DNA from: Propionibacterium sp.
Lineage (GTDB): Bacteria; Actinomycetota; Actinomycetes; Propionibacteriales; Propionibacteriaceae
Assembly (NCBI GenBank): GCA_022837595.1
Contig: JALHFX010000155.1
Location: 1 to 10,745 of the forward strand
Length of the DNA: 10,745 bases
Direction: 5' to 3'
Part shown: in pieces, positions 6,826-10,745 of the stretch
Layout: every line of letters begins with the position of its first letter
How positions within the stretch are numbered: the stretch's first letter is position 1
Notes under the pieces: model-generated
Database searches by the model: none
What the model saw: the letters and a program-made list of their open reading frames with translations, nothing else
Told to the model about the DNA's origin: nothing
Translations under genes and position numbers: made by a program

Positions 6826-7266
6826 CAGCGGCTACCGATCAGCCCCACCAATAACACAGCGGCTACCGATAATTGCAACAGCTACCGATCGGCCCCACCA
6901 ATAACACAGCGGCTACCGATAATTGCAACAGCTACCGATCGGCCCCACCAATAACACAGCGGCTACCGATAATTGCAACGGCTACCGAACGTTCGGTAGT
7001 TGTTGCGATTATCGGTAGCCGCTGGTGCGGGTGCTGCACATTTCGGTAGCCGCTGCACATTCCGGTAGCCGCTGGTACGGGTGCTGCACATTTCGGTAGC
7101 CGCTACAGGGGCGCATGGGATTTTCGGTAGCCGCTGCACATTCCGGTAGCCGCTGGCGCGGGCGCTGAACATTTCGGTAGCCGCTGGTGCGCGTGCTGCA
7201 CATTCCGGTAGCCGCTGATGCGCGTGCTGCACATTTCGGTGGCCGCTGGTGGGAACGCTGCACGCC
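6826..7266. repeat. Mosaic repeat array: 17 copies of a 13-bp core at 19- or 31-bp spacing in two opposed arms
   Basis: The core is CAGCGGCTACCGA. Seven copies (three in a CAAC variant) face one way, starting at 6826, 6857, 6876, 6907, 6926, 6957 and 6976. Ten copies in reverse complement, TCGGTAGCCGCTG, start at 6993, 7012, 7043, 7062, 7093, 7124, 7143, 7174, 7205 and 7236. Every step within an arm is 19 or 31 bp. Left-arm 31-bp units end in CCCCACCAATAACA; right-arm 31-bp units end in GTGCTGCACATT. The array fills the gap between two convergent genes. Open frames across it are not coding, because 19 and 31 are not multiples of three and the units rotate through all frames. It resembles REP/BIME mosaic elements in placement and inverted design, but I do not recognise the family. 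It could be protein-binding sites, a structured RNA or a terminator complex. Confidence 0.93.
6957..7024. repeat. 68-bp near-perfect palindrome at the centre of the array
   Basis: The 34 bases 6957-6990 and the 34 bases 6991-7024 are reverse complements with three mismatches, meeting at GAAC/GTTC with no spacer. Each arm contains two cores 19 bp apart. In DNA this could extrude as a cruciform; in RNA of either strand it would form a long hairpin, a candidate bidirectional terminator for the convergent flanking genes. Confidence 0.93.
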
Positions 7267-7288
7267 GACCCACGACATGTGCAGGCTC

Positions 7289-7309
7289 ACCAGCAAGGAA
7301 CGGGCTGGT
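7289..7309 (-). terminator. Possible terminator hairpin downstream of ahcY
   Basis: ACCAGC (7289-7294) and GCTGGT (7304-7309) form a 6-bp stem with a 9-nt loop, about 34 nt past the ahcY stop. On the minus strand it is preceded by TTTCTTG, but no T-run follows. The call is weak and rests on position. Confidence 0.3.
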
Positions 7310-7342
7310 CAAGAAACACCGGGGGCACCCGAGCCGGGGCTC

Positions 7343-8634
7343 TCAGTAGCGGTAGTTGTCCGCCTTGAACGGACCGTCAACACTGATGCCGAGGTAATCC
7401 GCCTGTTTGGCAGTGAGCTTGCTCAAGCGCAGCCGGGCCACTTCTTCGTCCAGCAGTTTCGGCAGCACGTGGACGCCCAGCGGGTAGGCATCGTGGTTGC
7501 AGAAGAGCTCGATCTGGGCCAGCACTTGGTTGGTGAACGAATTACTCATCACGAAGCTCGGATGTCCGGTGGCGTTGCCGAGGTTGAGCAGCCGTCCCTC
7601 CGACAAGATGAGGACGCCATGACCGTCGGGATAGCGCCACAGATCAACCTGCGGTTTGATATTCACCCGCTCGATACCCGGCCATGCCTCCACCCCCGCC
7701 ATATCGATCTCGTTGTCGAAGTGCCCGATGTTACCGACGACCGCTTGATGCTTCATCCGGCTGATCTGTTCGGCGCTGATCACGTCACAGCATCCGGTGG
7801 CCGTGATGAAGATATCAGCCGTCGCAATGGCGTCATCGAGCTGGACGACCTGGTATCCGTCCATCGCCGCTTGTAGCGCGCAGATCGGGTCGATCTCGGT
7901 GATCAGGACGCGCGCGCCTTGCCCTCGCAGCGACTGTGCACAGCCCTTGCCGACGTCGCCATAACCGCAAACCACCGCTGTCTTGCCGCCGATCAGCATG
8001 TCGGTACCGCGGTTGATGCCGTCGATCAGTGAATGCCGGCAGCCGTAGATATTGTCAAACTTCTGTTTCGTGACGGCATCGTTGACATTGATCGCGGGGA
8101 AACGAAGGGTTCCGGCAGCAGCCATCTGTACCAATCGATGTACGCCGGTGGTGGTTTCCTCCGTCACTCGTGCGAATCGTCCGGTCCCGGCTGCGGGACC
8201 GCACGTCCGAACTCAGCCCCCTTGTGCACCAGCAAGGTGGCATCGCCACCGTCGTCCAGAATCATCGTCGGCAACTCACCATTCGGCCAGCGGAAGATCT
8301 CGGTGGTGGCCGCCCAGTACTCCTCCAGAGTCTCCCCCTTCCAGGCGAAGACCGGGATCCCCGCAGCCGCAATCGCAGCAGCGGCATGATCCTGGGTGGA
8401 AAAGATATTGCACGACGCCCAACGCACCTGCGCACCCAACGCCACCAAAGTCTCGATCAAGACCGCGGTCTGCACTGTCATATGCAGTGAACCAGAGATC
8501 CGGGCGCCCGCCAGCGGCTGGGACTCCGCATAGCGCTCCCGCACGGCCATCAGACCGGGCATCTCGTGCTCAGCGAGAGTGATTTCACGGCGGCCGAAAT
8601 CGGCCAGATCAAGATCAGCGACGCGGTAGTCCAT
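7343..8634 (-). pseudogene. ahcY: S-adenosylhomocysteinase, frame broken by a short internal deletion
   Basis: AhcY reversibly splits S-adenosylhomocysteine into adenosine and homocysteine, using bound NAD. The N-terminal part (8634-8164, 156 residues) starts MDYRVADLDLADFGRREI and runs through SGSLHMTVQTAVLIETL, ASCNIFSTQDHAAAA and WKGETLEEYW to PDDSHE, then stops. The C-terminal part resumes in another frame at VTEETTTGVHRL and keeps the lysine of NVNDAVTKQKFDN, the NAD-binding VCGYGDVGKG, GNIGHFDNEID, NATGHPSFVMSNSFTNQ and the family's terminal KADNYRY. About 29 residues normally found between (ending KG before VTEETTTG) are absent. The break leaves a GTGA stop-start overlap (8164-8167), so coupled translation of two pieces is conceivable but would still lack that helix. 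A second small gap (about 7 residues) may lie near VARLRLSKL. The start at 8634 was chosen because conserved sequence begins there. It is a pseudogene unless there is a sequence error. Confidence 0.88.
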
Positions 8635-8641
8635 GCGGGGC

Positions 8642-8647
8642 AGTCTA
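8642..8647 (-). promoter_or_regulatory. Likely -10 of a leaderless ahcY transcript
   Basis: TAGACT on the minus strand lies 7 nt before the ahcY ATG (8634), and no Shine-Dalgarno is present. The same hexamer sits 6 nt before the GTG of the HAD gene at the right edge of the window. A clear -35 is not seen. Confidence 0.5.
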
Positions 8648-8675
8648 TCCGTCCGTTCCAGCCGGACGATCGCAC

Positions 8676-8695
8676 GCGCACCCGGGCCAGTGCGC
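8676..8695 (-). terminator. Possible terminator hairpin after the SIS-domain gene
   Basis: GCGCAC (8676-8681) and GTGCGC (8690-8695) form a GC-only-closed 6-bp stem with an 8-nt loop, 19 nt past the SIS gene stop and upstream of the putative ahcY promoter. No T-run follows. It could separate the mannose operon from ahcY. Confidence 0.33.
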
Positions 8696-8713
8696 TCGCG
8701 CGGCAGAAAACGA

Positions 8714-9733
8714 TCAGGCGAGCTGAGTGCCCCGTCCGATCGCGAGATAGGTTGCACCATAGAGCCCTTGCATGAGCAAGGTGATGTAGCGGTCCACATC
8801 GCTCCCCTGCCCGGCACTGATCTCGCAGACCCGCACACCCGACTCTGCCGCAGCCTCGCGCAGGGTGCGGCCGGCCCGAACCCCGGCGTCTCCCGAATGC
8901 TCGTCATCGAGGACGACCAGTACCGGACGTCGCTCCTGGCCGTCGGTGAACGGATCAGCGAAGAGGTTCTGCGGACGGGTGTTGCGAAGCACTTCGAGGA
9001 TTCCGCCGGCATCGGTGGCCAGAGCATGTCGTCCCGAGACCGATCTCAGCGCCTCTGCCCAGCGACGGCTGGCACGTGCCGCCAACACCGAGCCACCCCA
9101 CAGCAGCGGATCGGTATCTGCCAGTGCGCAGGCCAGATCCTTCCCGGGGTTGGACGAAAGGTCGCGATGCGGACTGCAAGCCTCCGCCACCATGTCGGCT
9201 GCTTCCGCCGCATTCTCGGTATTTACCACCGGACCCAAGCCGGCATCGTGCAGTTGGGCGAGTACCGCCACTGCTGCAGCAGTGGGATCGGTTGTGCGGG
9301 TGAAAACCTGAATATCCTCACCGGAGATGGTCTGGGCGATCGGTGATTCCTCCGGCGCCGCGAGCATCACTTGAGCTCCTCGCCGTGTTGCCTCCGCTGC
9401 GGTCGCCATCAGATCGGGATTCTGGTATCCCTCGGGCTCGCTGGCGATGACCACGACCAAATCGAGAGCTCCCACCCAACCGGGTAGGCCCGGCAGCGGC
9501 CAGGCGATCAATGGCACCGGGCAAACCGGCTCCAAGACTGCCCGTATGAGCCGGGCTTCGGCTCCGGCCACGATGACTCCGCGCGGCATCATCGTCAGAT
9601 CCGCGGGCACCCGGGCGTCCAGTGCCTCACTGCGGATACGGGCGCCTGCCATCGCGAGATAACGCAGCCGATCGTCATATGTCGCCAGAACCTGCGGGTC
9701 GTCCAAGCGGGTGTCGTCGAATTCGCTGAACAT
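8714..9733 (-). CDS. SIS-domain phosphomannose-isomerase-like protein (Rv3256c/TobH type)
   Basis: This 339-residue cytoplasmic protein resembles the actinobacterial SIS-domain family annotated as mannose-6-phosphate isomerase-like or TobH. Features include LDDPQVLATYDDRLRYLAMA near the N-terminus, PRGVIVAGAEARLIRAVLEP, a SIS-like core WPLPGLPGWVGALDLVVVIA, then ACSPHRDLSSNPGKDLACAL, LWGGSVLAARASRRWAEALR and FADPF followed by VLVVLDD. In related proteins the SIS fold isomerises fructose-6-P/mannose-6-P or glucose-6-P, but activity of this subfamily is not certain. A longer frame reaches 9820, but the ATG at 9733 is preferred: family similarity starts there, and GAGG lies 5 nt before it, overlapping the Trm112 stop. 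The two genes are 7 bp apart, so it is co-translated with the Trm112 and HAD genes. Confidence 0.83.
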   Translation of the reverse strand: MFSEFDDTRLDDPQVLATYDDRLRYLAMAGARIRSEALDARVPADLTMMPRGVIVAGAEARLIRAVLEPVCPVPLIAWPLPGLPGWVGALDLVVVIASEPEGYQNPDLMATAAEATRRGAQVMLAAPEESPIAQTISGEDIQVFTRTTDPTAAAVAVLAQLHDAGLGPVVNTENAAEAADMVAEACSPHRDLSSNPGKDLACALADTDPLLWGGSVLAARASRRWAEALRSVSGRHALATDAGGILEVLRNTRPQNLFADPFTDGQERRPVLVVLDDEHSGDAGVRAGRTLREAAAESGVRVCEISAGQGSDVDRYITLLMQGLYGATYLAIGRGTQLA

Positions 9734-9740
9734 CTTCGCC

Positions 9741-9944
9741 TCAGTGGGTGCTTCGGGCCTGGTCGACCAATAAGACCGGAATGCTCTCGCGCACCGGATA
9801 GGCCAGTCCACATTTGGCATTCACACAGATCAGTTCAGCCCGCTCGTAGTCGACTGCGAAGGGCGAGTGACAAGCCGGACAGGCGGCGATCTCCAAGAAC
9901 TGCCTGGTCAAGCCCAGTTCGTCCACCACATCATTGGTCGTCAT
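9741..9944 (-). CDS. Trm112-like zinc-ribbon protein
   Basis: This 67-residue protein belongs to the Trm112p-like family (PF03966 type). The zinc ribbon is CPAC (Cys22, Cys25) and Cys40...Cys45, followed by the family signature GLAYPVRESIPVLLVDQAR (46-64). In eukaryotes and archaea Trm112 activates methyltransferases; small bacterial members such as YcaR are less well understood. It sits between the HAD and SIS genes, 3 nt after the HAD stop and 7 nt before the SIS start, so it is part of the same operon. GGAGAG, about 7 nt before the ATG and inside the end of the HAD gene, is its ribosome binding site. The function with its neighbours is not shown by the sequence. Confidence 0.9.
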   Translation of the reverse strand: MTTNDVVDELGLTRQFLEIAACPACHSPFAVDYERAELICVNAKCGLAYPVRESIPVLLVDQARSTH

Positions 9945-9947
9945 CGT

Positions 9948-10727
9948 TCACTCTCCGTCCGCTGTCAACTCCGCGATCAGCTCGCGCACGTAGACCTCGG
10001 TCTCGTCTGGGCCACTCACCTCGTGACAGGCCACACCTAATTCCGCCACCGGGTAGTCGTTACCGCCGGGCATCAGCCGATCGCCGACGAAAAGCATCTC
10101 GTCGAGCCCGACGCCGGTCTGCCGCGAAAGGCTGGACATACCGTAAGCCTTGTCGATGCCGCGGCGGGTGACGTCGATGGACGTCGAGCCGCCCGCACGA
10201 ACTTCGAGATCGGGGAGTTCCATCGCCACCGCGGCGCGCAGCTTCTCGCGCTTGCTGCCGTCAGGATCCCAGGCCTTCTTGTCCGCGACGGCTGCCTCCT
10301 GACCCAGTGCTGAGAAAGTGATCTGCGAACCGCGATCCTCGATGCGTTCCCCGCTCACGATCTCATCGGGCTCCCACAATCCGAGCTTCTTGGCGCAGCT
10401 TTCGAGAGCTTCGACGGCCGCATCCTTCTGTGCCTGGGAAAGATTGTGGGCGTAGAGCTCATGCCACAATCCCTCATAGAAGCGCAGATACCGGGTGCCA
10501 CAGGTCGGCATCAGATGCAGACCGGACAGATCGGTGTCCGCGGGCAGATTAGCCAGCACCTGCGTGTCGAATTGTTCAAACTGACCACCCGAGATGATGC
10601 AGACCGGGCGTACGGCCAGCAGATCGGCTAGCGCACGGGCCATCGACGCCGGAAGAGGCGATTTCGATTCCGCGAGGGTGTCATCGAGGTCGAACGCGAC
10701 CATGCGTATCTGGGCAGGCTGATTCAC
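9948..10727 (-). CDS. HAD-IIB protein resembling eukaryotic-type phosphomannomutase
   Basis: The 259-residue product is a HAD-superfamily enzyme. Motif I is VAFDLDDTLAE (Asp13 nucleophile, Asp15 acid/base), motif II is IISGGQF (44-50), then GTRYLRFYEG (77-86), SGERIEDRGSQITFSALGQ (125-143), KKAWDPDGSKREKLR (150-164), GGSTSIDVTRRGIDKAYG (179-196, Lys193) and the metal-binding VGDRLMPGGND (214-224). The last blocks match the arrangement of PMM1/PMM2 phosphomannomutases (ERIE, GGQ.SFDV..GWDK.Y, GDKTMPGGND), which convert mannose-6-P to mannose-1-P. With a PMI-like SIS protein two genes downstream, a role in GDP-mannose supply is a reasonable inference; a sugar-phosphate phosphatase is the alternative. 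The start is GTG at 10727, without a Shine-Dalgarno but with TAGACT 6 nt upstream. It is the first gene of the HAD-Trm112-SIS operon. Confidence 0.85.
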   Translation of the reverse strand: MNQPAQIRMVAFDLDDTLAESKSPLPASMARALADLLAVRPVCIISGGQFEQFDTQVLANLPADTDLSGLHLMPTCGTRYLRFYEGLWHELYAHNLSQAQKDAAVEALESCAKKLGLWEPDEIVSGERIEDRGSQITFSALGQEAAVADKKAWDPDGSKREKLRAAVAMELPDLEVRAGGSTSIDVTRRGIDKAYGMSSLSRQTGVGLDEMLFVGDRLMPGGNDYPVAELGVACHEVSGPDETEVYVRELIAELTADGE

Positions 10728-10733
10728 GCGGCC

Positions 10734-10739
10734 AGTCTA
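10734..10739 (-). promoter_or_regulatory. Likely -10 of a leaderless HAD-Trm112-SIS operon transcript
   Basis: TAGACT on the minus strand is followed after 6 nt by the GTG start at 10727. The hexamer is identical to the one before ahcY and no ribosome binding site is present. The -35 region lies beyond the window. Confidence 0.5.
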
Positions 10740-10745
10740 GTTCAG

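Noticed and set aside
6826..7266. CRISPR array
   Set aside because: The conserved unit is only about 13 bp, the intervening sequences are themselves conserved rather than unique, orientation flips at the centre, and no cas genes are present.
6963..7312. Minus-strand open frames across the repeat (up to 95 codons, repetitive peptides with YRNVQ-like text)
   Set aside because: All three minus frames are open in parts because the repeat lacks stops; unit lengths of 19 and 31 are not multiples of three, so the peptide changes frame at each unit. No ribosome binding site or family similarity.
8635..9027. Upstream extension of the ahcY N-terminal frame to 9027
   Set aside because: The extra 131 codons overlap the SIS gene and bear no similarity to AhcY; family sequence begins at MDYRVADLD (8634).
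9734..9820. N-terminal extension of the SIS gene to 9820
   Set aside because: It would overlap the conserved Trm112 gene; the ATG at 9733 has a good ribosome binding site and begins family similarity.

Overview
The window is GC-rich chromosomal DNA from a high-GC Gram-positive bacterium (Actinomycetota). The signs are a DUF3039 zinc-ribbon-like protein, a DUF2510-RDD membrane protein, a SIS-domain isomerase of the Rv3256c/TobH type, GTG starts, and several genes that seem to be transcribed without a leader. A Propionibacteriaceae-like host would fit, but that is an inference and no single marker here proves it.

Layout from left to right. (1) Positions 1-1210 hold a minus-strand thiamine-salvage operon: a TPP riboswitch, thiM, and the 5' part of thiE, which runs off the left edge. 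(2) A plus-strand pncA-like nicotinamidase gene (1420-1923) converges on a minus-strand malQ (1937-4023). A small hairpin that contains both stop codons separates them. (3) Upstream of malQ on the same strand lie an RDD-family membrane protein (4078-4941) and an MFS transporter (5011-6387). (4) A small DUF3039 gene (6462-6725) points right. (5) A gene-free stretch of about 600 bp (6726-7342) between DUF3039 and the convergent ahcY holds terminator-like hairpins and a striking mosaic repeat. The repeat has 17 copies of a 13-bp core, spaced only 19 or 31 bp apart, in two opposed arms around a 68-bp near-perfect palindrome. (6) The minus-strand block 10727-7343 reads: PMM-like HAD phosphatase/mutase, Trm112-like zinc protein, SIS-domain phosphomannose-isomerase-like protein, then S-adenosylhomocysteinase (ahcY).

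How the genes fit together. thiM and thiE salvage hydroxyethylthiazole and couple it to the pyrimidine, under TPP feedback. The HAD (mannose-6-P/mannose-1-P) and SIS (fructose-6-P/mannose-6-P) proteins could supply GDP-mannose precursors and lie in one tight operon with Trm112. AhcY recycles the S-adenosylhomocysteine made by methylation.

Two things stand out. The first is the 19/31-bp mosaic repeat. The second is that three genes (pncA, malQ, ahcY) each lack a short internal conserved segment of roughly 50-90 nt. In pncA the loss is in frame and removes most of the metal-binding site. In malQ and ahcY it breaks the reading frame, with the same phase in both. This is either local gene decay or a systematic sequencing/assembly artefact, and reads would settle it.
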